This document shows, one piece after another, positions 32,531-44,054 of a stretch of DNA of 64,000 nucleotides. The stretch lies in assembly GCA_000507305.1 (NCBI GenBank), contig DF239933.1, forward strand, positions 62,001-126,000. Direction: 5' to 3'. The DNA is from Breviolum minutum Mf 1.05b.01. Taxonomy: Eukaryota > Sar > Dinophyceae > Suessiales > Symbiodiniaceae. The notes below the pieces were generated by a model, which saw only the letters and a list, made by a program, of their open reading frames with translations, did not search any database and was not told the origin of the DNA. Both the position numbers and the translations under genes were made by a program. How positions within the stretch are numbered: the stretch's first letter is position 1; the number at the start of each line of letters is the position of its first letter.

Positions 32531-34609
32531 TCAACCACTGTACCCTTGTTCAACCCGCTCAAGATGCAAATGCATCACGGCTAAATACTTTTCAATTGTT
32601 CGCAATGTTAGCGAACTCCTGTGGGTCTTGCGCCCTATGCGGCCTATATATCCAACAAAAGATTCAGCACTCAAGAGCATAAAGTATTTAGGATTCAGGC
32701 GTGTTTTGCCTGCTTCCACACCAGCATGAAAAAGCAAATGATGCTTTGGCAGTAGCAAGAAACATTGTCTACCAGGTTCTTTCAACCGTGCCGTTTTGCC
32801 ACGGACATGAAGATTTCCATAACTTTGAAGGTGCAAAAGGCACATTCTTTCAAATTCTTTCGCTTCAGCTTCAGAAAACATATTCTTTGAAGAATCCATG
32901 ATGCTTATCATACGTGCGTAGCTCCACATGCAAGTAGCAAGGGTCTTTTCTGACATGGTTGAGTCAGGGCGATTGCCCCAAGCAACAGCTTTCTCAGTAA
33001 GGAAGAAAGACACCGTTTTGCCTGCTACAGCTTTCGAATTCAGAACTGGCCACATTTTTCGGTGTTTTCTGTTCACTCGGGCGGTCGTAAAACGTGGTTG
33101 GGCGCATGATATTTTCCTGTTCTTTTTCCATGAAAGAAACTCAGCATGGGCCTCCTGCAAGGCAGCTTGCAATTTTTCTGAGTAGACACCACCTGCAGGG
33201 ATGTCTCCCCACAAACCCGCTTCACATAGGAATACTAAACAACTGCCATTCAATGCTTTCCCAGTTCCCAGGTACTGGCCATGAGCCATGTCGTGAAGAA
33301 TTCTGTGTGGGTTTGCCCCTGGAATCAAGTAGACTGCCGAACCTTACAGGGTTTGATACATAAAACCATCTAACCCAAATTCTTTTTTGGGAACTTTGAT
33401 AAAAAGGTTCGGGAATAGAATACACACAAATCAAATTTCCAAGTAACTTTGAATGAGGTCCGCTTGTGAATAGGTTCTTGCAGTTGATGTATGTAATGCT
33501 GTAGCACTGAAGTCTGCCAATGTCATTCCTACCGTAGCATCCTTCTTTACACATTGGCAATATCCACAAAATGCATTGCTTCGATAGTCAAAGAAATTCC
33601 CATAGTAGTTGTTGACCCACTTGAGATCCCCCTGCAAGCTTGACAACATAAAACTGTATTCGTCCCGAAGCCAAGGGTACTCCATTTTGATCGATAGAGA
33701 TGGCGTCACCATGTTTGTAATTCTTGTGGCGATAGCCTTCATCAGATCGTTGAATGTGTACTGGCACTCCTCATGCTCCGAGTATGCTGTGATCAGGAAA
33801 TACCGGGACTTAAAGGAATTTGAAGCTGCTAAATCGCTAGACCATGCAAAAATTGACATGGTACCCGCCTCACTGTTGCGATATGCCTGTACGTCATCAC
33901 CGTACAATGACAATGGCACCATCTTCCCCCAATTGTTGGACCATCCGTAGCTTGGGTGGTCTCGAAACCACTCGCAATACTTACGGCAGTGTTCCCAATA
34001 ATCACGGGTGTTTCCATCTGCAAGAAGAAGATTTTGGAACAGTTTCGGGGACCGTTTCCACAAAGCCCTCGCGAAATCATCTGGATATATCAAAGGCAGT
34101 TGCTTGACTTCAATGCAAGATTTGCTGGGGTTCCACATTCTCACAGGTGTGGTTGAAATAATTGCACCAAATCTTTTCCCAAAGGTGTTAATGATGGTTT
34201 GGCAGTCCCGTTCAATATTACCTTTGTGACGCCCAGCTCCACCAGTCTTGCTAATCTTGCCCACCAGATCTGATTTTGGGATTTGTCCCCCCAAAGATCT
34301 GCACCAACCAACTGCGGATGAAGCAGTTTCTTGTGCCTTAGCTTCGGCAAGAAGGCAGCTGGTGGATCAGGGGAATGAGCCTATAGAAACCCAACTGATT
34401 ACCCAAAAAAACAAAAAGAAAGAACACAAATTGGGCTATGTAACCGTTGTAGCTGAATTTTTCCCACTTGCGTAGTTTTCCAACAGGAGTTCCCCCAATG
34501 GAGTGGGCTTGTTGGGATGATCCTTGAAGTGCTTTGTAGCTTCCAGCACGTGTGGGGCAACGAACGGAGTCACCCGAGGCCTGGTGGATCTCGAATCATC
34601 GTTGGAATC
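32531..34609 (-). CDS. B5: DDE-type transposase of element B
   Basis: Three exons (34609-34445, 34336-33448, 33318-32531) join in phase to give 613 codons plus stop; a further short 5' exon near 34830-34787 is possible. Homology to A5 is visible by eye throughout: GKISKTGGAGRHKGNIERD versus KLGTSGQY...NKMHNQILGK, YGDD versus HGDG, GDLKWVNNYY followed by a CGYCQC knuckle, LHDMAHGQYLGTG versus CYDWMHAKLLGTD, LPKHHLLFHAG versus IPKLHAFLHCA, and LSAESFVG versus CFRQEDN. These place two or three acidic residues and a Glu as in a DDE catalytic core. No stop or frameshift is seen in the modelled exons. Confidence 0.7.
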
Positions 34610-35466
34610 CTGCAGGGGCCGAAGCAAGCAGGGCATACTGTGATTAGGAGAAACGGTGTGTGGTCAATGTTTTTTTTAAATATAGCCAGAATGTATAGAG
34701 TATGAGGGTTCAGTTCAGGTTTTTGAAAAACAAATTATATAGCTGAACTGTGCGTTATAGAATATGAAACTTTGTTGTATTCCTTGCCTTTGGATCTGAC
34801 CCATCATGCAAAAGCTCTGAGGATTGTCCTGCAAAAACCCAAAGGACACATTATCGAATGTATATATATAAATACGTATGCGTACACTCCTATAGTAAGT
34901 TATAGCACTGAAACATCTACTATATGTTGATGGTACGGGAACTACCTTTGACTATTTTTCGAACATGAGCTCGACTACATGCGTTGCCACGTTTGCCACT
35001 TCAATGAGAATGCATGGATCACATATATGTGCACACTCAGATGTTTTTCGTCAATTGTAGACCTTGCAACATCCAATCCAATCATCTTGGACTTGCTTTC
35101 GCATGAAACATGAGATCTAAACAGTTGATACTGTACGCTGCAAGGATCACACCCAAAGCTTTGAGAAATCTCACCGTTTTCTGGACCAAAAGAACAAGTC
35201 TAGATATCTTGCAAAACATAGAATATATTCGATAGGTCTTTACCCTGCAGCTTTCCCCAAAACACAGCTGCTACATCGGTGTACTATGTCGACACCGCTA
35301 TGCAGCTTCCCCAAGAAACGTCCACTCAGTGGTTCACAGAAATCTAAGGCGTGTCACCATTCATTCTGCCTGGCGTCGGCGCTCATTTTGGAGAAGGAGC
35401 GGAAGTGCATGAAAACAAAGAGGTGAACGCAACTAGGTAGTGAGGGGTTAAATCGAACAAAGGCTA
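34610..35466. other. Intergenic region of element B
   Basis: Between B4 and B5. One possible small minus-strand exon (34787-34830, DNPQSFCMMGQIQR after GTTTTTGCAG|) may be the 5' exon of B5. The rest has no coding character and none of the CTAAGTAACAT motifs that fill the intergenic regions of element A. Confidence 0.4.
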
Positions 35467-38400
35467 TCCCGCCTCAGTCTTTCGTTTTTTCCCCCCCTTG
35501 GATTTGCATAGGCCGGCTGCGGCCGATGCATCTTTCAAATACTCATCCCTGACAGTAGCTACCACATTGAGCACCATGGTCAAAGCTTCCAAGTCCATCT
35601 CATCCTCCTACCACAAAGAATTGATATGGTTCAATGCATGGTAAGTAAAGGACATAAAACTGTTCATCATAACATGCATTCTACATGATTACAGTCAATG
35701 GACCCAGTCCTTCAGGGATTTGTATGACTGAAGCTCGAAGTACTTCTGTTCGATTAATGCCGAATGGTTGGCAAGGAGGTCTCCTTGGAAACTAAAGGTA
35801 TGCAAAAGTTTGATATATGCATCCCCTAGTTCTGTCCCCAAACTGATTGTGCCATAGCTATATAAACCCAAGAATCGAAGTTTCTCTTGATGCTTGTGTT
35901 GGGCAAGGCGAATCGGCCACATCTTGGATTCCTTAAGGTCCTTTTCTAAAGCAGGTAACAACCATTCAAACGCAGCCATAGGATCTGCATGTGCATCTGG
36001 CATTTCCTTGGGCCTTGGTTAACAAATGATCATATGTAGGAAATGTTGGTTGTTATGGCCCTGGTACTATTGGATGTTGAAAATATAAGTCATGAATTCA
36101 ACAAACCTTTTGTATCAATCCCGGACTCGCATTCAAAAATCAATTTCATGGCAAGAAACTTTGTGGGTTTCGGAGTTCTTGGAATTGGAGGAGTTTTGTT
36201 GTCTTTGCCGTTTGCTTTGGGATGGGGTGGCGTCGGCTGGTTATTATTCCCATTTCCTCTTCCTCCACCCGGAACATCACGACCAGGAGGTGGAAGAACA
36301 TTCAAAGCCTTGGCCTTGGGAGGGGCACCCAACATCACAGCACTGGGGAAGTGAGCCTCTCTGCCAATCAGTTGCGCCCCCTGCGGCAACACAAGAGACT
36401 GAAAGAATGGACATCACACAGTAAAGGGTGAGTAGCATGATTCTAAAGTAAAGGTGTAGCATGACAAAAAAAATTGTATATGGGATTTTTTTAATGTATG
36501 GGGGCACCTCGCTGTTTGCAGCCACCGTAGTATTCAATGCAAGGGTCCGTGATTCCGTATGTTCTTCTTGCTCATTCTGAGACAAATCAGTAAGTACCTT
36601 GGTTGGAATCTATGTAAAACAAAATACTGCAACAATGAGTTGTTGTTACTTGAGCAGTGAAATCATTGACTGCCAAAGTACCCAATACATCTTCAAACCT
36701 TCAGCGTCAGGATGATCCTGGAACAACCCTTCACTTTCTTTGCGGGCTATGATTCTGTCCACAACTGAAGAATCCTTTCCATGTAGAAACATCAATTGGG
36801 CACGGGTTCTCCAACCTAAGTTCGGTACGATCCACTAATGTTATAACCATACTGAGGTTCAACTGTTGCATGAAAGCTAGTTGCGGCATCGCTGGGGGCC
36901 CAGCCATGCTGCTTGCTTCCAATCAAGCGGTCAGTGTGCGTCTTCGTATATGATAATTCAAGCCTTGAATTTGGTTGTTAGGGCATGGAGTGAACCCATG
37001 GGAAAATCAAAAGGATATTGGTATATCAAAAAAACAATATGCAGGTCAAGTAACATAGAGAAATCCTTTCCGGCTTGAAGCCACGTGTTGAACAAATGGG
37101 TCTTCGCCGTTTTGGAATTTTCATCGCACGCTTTGTTCCAAGCATCAACGACACATTTTGGGATATCGTTGGCGTCGGGTCGATTCATCTTCCTGATCCG
37201 AGCTTTGGTGAAAGGTGGTAATTTTACTTTATATAGTCACTAACGGCGGCCGTGGAATTAAGATTTTCAAAATCTCCGGTTAAGAATTCTGGCCTCTTGA
37301 ACTCGGCCTGCATTGCCTGTCGATTATCGTAGCCAGTTGGAACCACCGGCGTTGCCTAGGTATACAAGATGGTTTCACTTAGATGGGTCATATTTAGTTT
37401 TTACGGGCTTCCCAAAGAAGTTACAAACAAATTGCAAACAAAGTAAGTTGGAAACTCATCCTTTGGAGGATTATTGAAACGTTCATGGGGACACATCTTA
37501 CATTTCAAAGTGAACTTGAATCAAGCTACAGTTGATCCATCCTTGATAGCAATCCCAAAGGCTGAATCTCCAGGTTGACCCCCCCAAACGTTTTGTTTAG
37601 CGGGGGCTGGCGGCTTCGGAATGACTGGATCAGCAGCTTTCGCAGCCGCCACTGGCTTCGGGAGTGCAACCTTTGGGACATGAACTGGAGGGGAAACGGT
37701 CTTAGGAGTTGGGGCTGGCGGAGATGCGTTGTGCCGCTGCTGCTGCTTTTGCGATGGGAGCATTTGGAAGAGCAAACTGTTGAGCCCAAATTTCCCATGT
37801 TGCAATTTGTTCAATTTCCTCAAAGGACCATTCATCCACACCATATTCTTCTTTCTGATCTTGAACAAAACGTGGAAAGAGTGGGTGTGCCATGATGGCT
37901 TGCATCATTGCATCAAGTTCATCATCACTTTTTTGAGCCAACCCTTCTAGAATGACAGTTTCTAGTTCTAGGAGTTTACGGTCTTCATCAGTCATATCAG
38001 TCGCCTTGTTTAAGAATCGCCTTTCGGCCATCTCTGGTGAGCTTTTCGGGGTCGGTGGTGCTGTGCGAAGCATGGCAGCTTGCTGCTGCAGAGTTGGTGA
38101 AGGAGGTTTGCCCATCACAACTCGTCAAGGCGGTTTGGTCACAACTGGTGAAGGCGGTTTGCTCACAACTGGTGAAGGCGGTTTGCCCACAACTGGGGGA
38201 GGAGGTTTGCTCACAACTGGTGAAGGCGGTTTGCTCACAACTGGTGGAGGAGGTTTGCTCACAACTGGGGGAGGAGGTTTGCTCACAACTGGGGGAGGAG
38301 GTTTGCTCACAACTGGTGAAGGAGGTTTGCTCATCTCAGGCGCTAGTGGTTGCACAGGGGCAGTTGCTGCATTACCAATAGATTTGGCCGCAGTTGGGTT

Positions 38401-39170
38401 CAACTTCTCAGTTTTAACCATAGCGTAAACAACTTTTCGGGAAGGTACTGGTGCCTTTGCTTTCTTGGGGGTGCCCATACCCTCAAAAAGCAACTCACGT
38501 TTGACCGATGGTTTGGGGGTAGCCGCAGTTGGACTAGTGCGGTTGGCAAGTTCCAGGGAATCATCCGTTGATCCACGTGTCATAACCGTAGGTGGTGTGA
38601 CTGACCTCAAATGTAGCTGGGGAATCCATTAAGGAAAAATGATATCAACTCTAAGTTCAGAGGTCCAGGGTACTTAAAGGATCTTAAGGGGTCACGTTAA
38701 AAACCGTATCTTAATTAAAGTATAAGCACCCTGGACCTCTACGTGGTTGCATGATCAAAAACCAATCCTAGACAACTTGCAACTTAGAGGCCTGTAAGCT
38801 AATCGAGCTTCAGTCTCGGCGTCTAAAGTTGGCAATTCACTAGGACTTGCCGCTGATGATTCCTGCAAAAGAACTTTTATATAAAATTTACGTAACCCCC
38901 ACACACATTCACACAAAAACAAACTACAACGTTCCATTTCCCATTTCTCAGGTTACAGTCCTCACCCACTGGAGTGGCAACCTCCGTTGGTGCCTGAGTA
39001 TCTGGGGTCTGTTCCAGCTCGGTCGTCTCGGGAGCCTCCGGTATTAAGCAAAACGAGTAGGGTGGTGCTATACACGAACATTATAATTAGGCCTTCGTCG
39101 CACCAGACCATTTAGCGAAGAAGTTTGATTTGTGCTCAGCCGTTGTTGGAGTAAAGGTGATTCCACCTGC
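35467..39170 (-). pseudogene. B4: proline/repeat-rich accessory protein of element B, broken
   Basis: At least ten minus-strand exons: about 39170-39093, 39042-38963, 38863-38760, 38610-37530, 37188-37055, 36840-36690, 36590-36500, 36392-36095, 36003-35695, and 35610-35467 with a TAG stop. The large exon holds an 8-residue tandem repeat (SKPPSPVV type) and then an acidic segment (DEDRKLLELETVILEGL). It is broken twice: TGA at 38125-38127 inside the repeat (TCACCA became TGACGA), and a frameshift near 37735 in a CAG-rich run. Downstream exons match A4: IPKCVVDAWNKACDENSKTA, MFLHGKDSSVVDRI, and SYKSLKDWVH against A4 MEIKDWVNK. The role is unknown; the conserved place before the transposase suggests an accessory transposition protein. 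Confidence 0.55.
38128..38335 (-). repeat. 24-bp coding tandem repeat in B4
   Basis: About nine copies of a 24-base unit (plus strand AACTGGTGAAGGCGGTTTGC, then TCAC) encode SKPP(S/P)PVV. Units alternate GGTGAAGG and GGGGGAGG variants, indicating slippage or unequal exchange. Confidence 0.85.
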
Positions 39171-40470
39171 CTCCACACAAGGGGCAGGGGGTAAAGTGTT
39201 TTTTATTTTTTCAAATGATATGAATGGGCCCCATAATGTTCATACAATTTCTGGCCTGGTCAACCATGATTGCACCAAAGGGAAGCACACGCGTTGCTGA
39301 ATGATCAAAAATTGGCTCATGATCATCAAAAAGTTTCCGATAGTTTCCGATGGGTTTCCGATGGGCGGTACGTCAAATCCTGCTGTTTTGAGGGCCCCAC
39401 CTATAGTTTCCGATGGGTTCCCGATGGGTTTCCGACGGGCAGTAAAGAATGGAAAGGACTTGTAATTCTATACAATGAATCTCACGGGGTGCTTCTTAAA
39501 ATATCTTAAAATTGAGATTGTCAACAAACGGCATCCGGGAAGACCCATCAAGGTACCCTGGCTCCACCAAATACGGGGAAAGACTTTAAAGATGGTTTTC
39601 CAAACCCAACATTCAACGATGCGGTTGTTGGAAAAACAGGCTGACATGACAGCAATCTTAAGCACACAAACATTGTTGACCTTTTTGCTGGATGTCTCTA
39701 AAAGTCGAATGTTGACCTTTTGCTAAACGTGTTGGAAACAGTAAGCAAACGCTGATCTCCACTATATATCATTAATGTATCATGATAGTTTTTACATTTT
39801 GCATCTAACATCACAGACTAAATAGGAGAAAGCGTTTTGATACAACAACACTTAATTTGTACTTAATTGGGTGGCGAAACCTTCCCAGCGGCCGTGGAGA
39901 GCAAGTATCCATATATGTAGTACACAGCTATATGGTATATATATAGTATTTCTCACCATTTGCAAGTTTAGAGGGTTTCCATGCCACAGTCGAAAGGTAT
40001 CACCAAATCTGCAGTCCAGCCCTAAACGCCGGAGTCACCAGTGGCCCCCTGACGGATCCAACTGTACAGGTAGGATTCCACTTCGTCAAGCCTCGAGCCA
40101 CTGCTTTGTCGGAGAGGTGTGATGGAGTTCTAGTTGTTGTGTTGACATCTTAAATTTGTGCTCATGGTTTCGGCATATCGAAAAAATAACCAAGAAGCCT
40201 AGCATCTTGCCAGGTGTCTGCATAGTCTATTTCATGTCGACATTCAGGAGCTACTTGTCCATAAGTGCGAAACTTCTTATACACCTAAGATCAGATACTA
40301 TTGAGGTTTTATGATCCGATGTCTTGGGTGTTTTTTGAACATGGTGGGCTATGGTTGGCAGTCAATCCAGGACTTCAAAAAAAGCCCCCCTAACAAGTCC
40401 CATACACTTTCATCAAGCTCACAGTTTGGAGCCAGTCAGGTATGTAAAATAAACTTTCCATAAAGTGCGG
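39171..40470. other. Intergenic region of element B (B3-B4)
   Basis: Contains the GTTTCCGATGG repeats. I see no further exon that I can support. Confidence 0.35.
39328..39443 (+). repeat. GTTTCCGATGG short repeats
   Basis: Six or so copies of GTTTCCGATGGG in two clusters (39331-39366 and 39406-39440) separated by GGTACGTCAAATCCTGCTG. Non-coding as far as I can see. Confidence 0.6.
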
Positions 40471-41700
40471 CTATGAATCTGCAACACCAAAACGACGAGG
40501 ATAAACTTGCGTAGACTTAAGTGACCTGCTTCCTTTAAATCTACGCTTCCCGTGCTTGTCAAGGTAGCAAACTGTAGAGGTCGATTTGCTGAACTTTGAT
40601 TTGTCCAACTTCCTGCAGCTAGTTAACATGTGTGCGTGGAAACAAAACAATCCACATGTACAAACAAGCGACAAGCTAAATCAATCTAAGCTTGTTGTAT
40701 TTGTCCTGAATAACCGGTAGACAAAGGGATCAGAGCAGAATACTTTCACCATCTTCCATGTTTTCGCACCGTACATTCCCAGCCACAAGTTCGTTTGATA
40801 GCCCCCCCAACGTTCAACCAAAGCCCTGCACCGTGGAGCATTGAATATCTTAGTAGTGCAAGGCGCTTTGAATGTGGAGTGTGGAGGGGAACATAGATCA
40901 AGGACCAACACGACATCTAGAATCATTTTCCATGAAACTTGAGGATGGGACCAGGCTGTTGGAGGGATTTTCCAAAAACCAATGTGCTCCATTGTATAGG
41001 CAAATCAGGAAGAGGAGGACCGTCTTAGAGGAATTGGAAGGATTTGCAATGTTGAGTTGAACTTTAAATATGCCATCTCATGAGTCAAACGAGCTAGGCT
41101 GCTAACAAGATACACGACACAGCATCAAGTTGCCATTGGCTACGCTTTTGTAGTGCCTTGGTTACTCTTTAAAATTATATATACAATATATATATATATA
41201 TATAGTATCGATCGTGAAGAACATGACAAAACAACTACATTATGCAAAAACACATATACATCATACACATCATACACTTTATATAGAAAACCTAGATACA
41301 CATTTCCAAGTGGATCTTCGGCTGTTCGACCACTGATCCCCCGGTTAACAACCGACCATGTACTGCATACCACTCCCGCGGTCATAAGACCGCCTCTCTC
41401 TAGGTGCATACAAGCCCAGACATGCCGCAGGAACCCAAGCGGTGACAAAATGTCCTCAGCGATCACATGACTAGACCATACTCTTTGAAGTCTTAGTTAG
41501 TTATAACATCTTTTTCACATGGGGCCATGAATAGGAACCATGTAAGTATAGTGGAACCATGTAAGTATAGCAAACCGTTTTGAAATCCAATTCAAGTATC
41601 ATCGGATGGGGAAATCACGATGTCCAAAGCAACGGCGGCTTCACCATGACCAACAAATGCTTTGGATATTGCCCGTTCACCAGCAAAAGCGTCAACACAG
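40471..41700 (-). CDS. B3: C5-methyltransferase-like protein of element B
   Basis: Five minus-strand exons (41700-41601, 41454-41302, 41023-40952, 40848-40706, 40612-40471) join in phase to a stop. In order they read CVDAFAGERAISKAFVGHGE (motif I-like SAM-binding loop) to VALDI, GVVCSTWSVVNRG (position of motif IV, with a Cys), FLENPSNSL (motif VI-like ENP), QTNLWLGMYGAKTWK, and a basic C-terminus with YLDKHGKRRFKG and VYPRRFG. This order resembles cytosine-C5 methyltransferases and proteins common in dinoflagellate genomes. Exons 1 and 4 need GA donors (CCGAT|GATACT, TTCAG|GACAAA); the phases fit exactly. 5' exons are missing, so the N-terminus is unknown. Methylation activity is inference. 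Confidence 0.6.
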
Positions 41701-42284
41701 CTAAGTTGCCCCGGGGATTTGAAAGCAACACTAAGAAGCATCATGATATGCAGCATACGTGCTGGAAGGCAGCCAGGCCTAGATGGTCCTCTTATCCTAG
41801 GCGGGATCATCATAGTCTCCTTCTCATCGTGCTTGCCATCAACCATATCCATCCTTAAGGGGCCCGGGACGTACCATGCATGATATATAATCTTGAAACC
41901 GTTCGGGGTGAAGGGCCCTATGCACATGACATGCAATCTAAACCTGGCTAGGTGAATGGATGAAAACTGCCAGATTTTAATCCTGCGTCCTTAGCCCCAA
42001 GAAAAACCATTTGGGAAAAAGGATTTGAAGGACTTTAGATTTAAGGGCCTTAAATTGGGGTGCTAAATTTCAATCTCGCCTCCGTAACAAATAAGGTCCC
42101 GGAATTAGACCCCAGGAAGTCCCCAAAAGAGGCTCCGAAACCTGCAGAAAACTGGGACTTGCTGGGGTGCATTTGGAAATCCGGCAAATTGGGGGGGTGG
42201 AAAGGCATGTTTCCCATTTTTTGCCCCTAAATTTTCCCAAATTTTGGGCTAAAATTTGGTGGACTCTAGAAAAAGGTGGATTTG

Positions 42285-42449
42285 ATGCACAGACCCACGC
42301 CCAACCAGTCACCAAACCCGATGGACAGGCAACTCCATCGTCGAAGTAGATCGTCTCTTTGGCATTGTACGCTCCTTGGCCATGGATAAAGATGACGGGG
42401 GTGATTTGAAACTTATCCACGCTCACTGGAACTTGGACAGTATATTGAA
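42285..42449 (-). CDS. Candidate exon of element B upstream of B3 (unrecognised)
   Basis: The minus strand is open from about 42449 and reads VDKFQITPVIFIHGQGAYNA, KETIYFDDGVACPSGLVTGW, then AWVCAS. It could be a 5' exon of B3 or part of a separate small gene. A neighbouring segment at 42560-42720 is coding-like on both strands (plus: MLMVGGFTVAVNGQTLAVMI), and I cannot decide its direction. Confidence 0.35.
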
Positions 42450-43159
42450 ATTTAGTCTTGGATCGAGTAGATTATTTCCCCTTTTTCTGCGTAAATCATG
42501 GAAAGCCTCTTTGCAACTAGGTCTCTTTCGGTTGGCTTTGACCACGGATAGGTATGGACAATGGAACTTGAATGAGCCCAAAATGGATGCTAATGGTGGG
42601 TGGTTTCACAGTCGCAGTAAACGGTCAAACCCTTGCAGTCATGATCTGGAAATATGCGTATGCAGGAATGATGGTTACCCGTTTTTTTTCTTGGCCTTCC
42701 CTTCAGGTCACCTGCAGTCGTCCTCGAATGCAGATCAGGCAAGACTTCCGTCATCTGAGCAAGTCACGGTTGAAGAGGGCTACCGAATTTGGAAATGCAT
42801 TTTGCATTCACCCTAGCATCAACGCATGGGTATTGTCAAAAGTTTGGGTACGTAAGCCCCCAAACACAAAACCTGATGCGTTGAAAGAAGGTCAATCTAA
42901 ACCCACGGACAATTATAATTGGTGATTTTGGAAATTTAGATATACTCTTGGGTTCAAATTACCATCTATGAAACTACAGTTGCTTCCAAAACTCATAGCG
43001 AGTTGCCGTGGGAACCACTCCATGCCCAACCCCAGATGTTGACCAAAAAGTTGAAGGTTGTATTTTCAAAGCGATATAGCAGTACATGCCAAATTTATTT
43101 ACGTTCATTAGGGGGAAGTATGCAGCATGGACATCGTGTTCAACATCTAGGGCTGACAA

Positions 43160-43464
43160 TCATGACACTTTCTTTGGTGGTCTGAAACTACCGGTCCAAG
43201 CTGACCTTACTGCGCCATATTCTCGGAATAGGGCAGATGCTTTTCTAGCTATAATCTTAGCTTCTTCCAAATCACCACCATTGTCTTTCAGGGCTTTACG
43301 GTAGGAATTGGAATACACATTGTTGTCTTTCAGGTGAGGTGGTGCCAAAACAGCGTCGTCAAAGGGAAGCTTAGTAGGTTTAGGAGATTTGGGCAAACTC
43401 TTACCATCATCTGTTGCAGCCATTCGGATTGCCCGTGCTGTTTTAGGCTTCTGCTTTGCTTCCT
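43160..43464 (-). CDS. B1, 3' part: C-terminal segment of the basic protein
   Basis: Begins at the left edge of element A; the first bases after the predicted acceptor (CTTAG|AGG) read EEAKQKPKTARAIRMAATDD in frame. It continues to NNVYSNSYRKALKDNGGDLE, EAKIIARKASALFREY and a stop. The Y-x3-Y-x2-ALK...AK-x2-AR-x-A pattern resembles the A1 C-terminus (AYHAAKKQAEKEGKSPKTAK) and a basic repeat domain common in dinoflagellate transposon proteins. Removing element A joins it in frame to the upstream part at 55108. Confidence 0.65.
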
Positions 43465-43500
43465 CTAAGACCAGGTTAGACTATTTTCTGACTATTAGGT
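43462..43500 (+). repeat. Element A left terminal inverted repeat, with splice signals
   Basis: 39 bases, exact inverse of 55082-55120. Starts CCTCTAAGACCAGGTTAGAC. On the plus strand CCAG|GTTAG is a donor; on the minus strand the same repeat ends GGTCTTAG|AGG, an acceptor (intron end at 43465). Confidence 0.95.
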
Positions 43501-43640
43501 AATAGGCAGATTCCTGCCTATTAGACAATTCAATCCCTACCTAGAAAGACAATAGGTTAGTCTATTTTCAAGGTTATTCTCAAGGTTATTTGAAAAATAG
43601 CCTCAAGGTTATTTAGTAAAATAACCTTGAACATGTGTTG
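43501..43640. repeat. Element A left subterminal palindromes
   Basis: Hairpin AATAGGCAG ATTC CTGCCTATT at 43501-43522. Then repeated AAGGTTATT units, including CAAGGTTATTTAGTAAAATAACCTTG (43614-43630 region). The right end has matching AAGGTTATTTT/AAAATAACCTT hairpins. Possible transposase-binding sites. Confidence 0.7.
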
Positions 43641-43741
43641 AAAAGCATGTGAAAATAAGACAAATGCATGTTCTTGCTGGCATGTTTTGTGTTTGGAACT
43701 TCGCATGTGGAAGACATGTACACACCAGGCAAAAAGCATTT

Positions 43742-43782
43742 TTTAAGTAACATATGCTAAGTAACATTTTGTAAGTAACATT
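43742..43782 (+). repeat. CTAAGTAACAT motif cluster 1 (upstream of A1)
   Basis: Three copies: TTTAAGTAACATATG, GCTAAGTAACATTTT and TGTAAGTAACATTTG. All are on the plus strand, about 300 bases before the A1 start. Confidence 0.8.
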
Positions 43783-44054
43783 TGTGTGACATAAGGAGCA
43801 TTTCCTGAATAACATTTGTTTACAGTTGACACATGGCAGCATGTGTTGCTCGAAGGTTGTTAATGAATTTTGAACTGTTTGAATGGGAATGATGTGCAAC
43901 TCCAGACATGCATACACCAGATTCTGATCATAGAATACTTTTTATTTGGGTTTGCCCATTTGGGCAGGTGACATCTAGAATCTTTTGTCAGGTTTGATGT
44001 TTTGCATTCTCTTTCACAATTTATTGTTTTCTCTCGCTCCTTCGCTGTTTCGCA

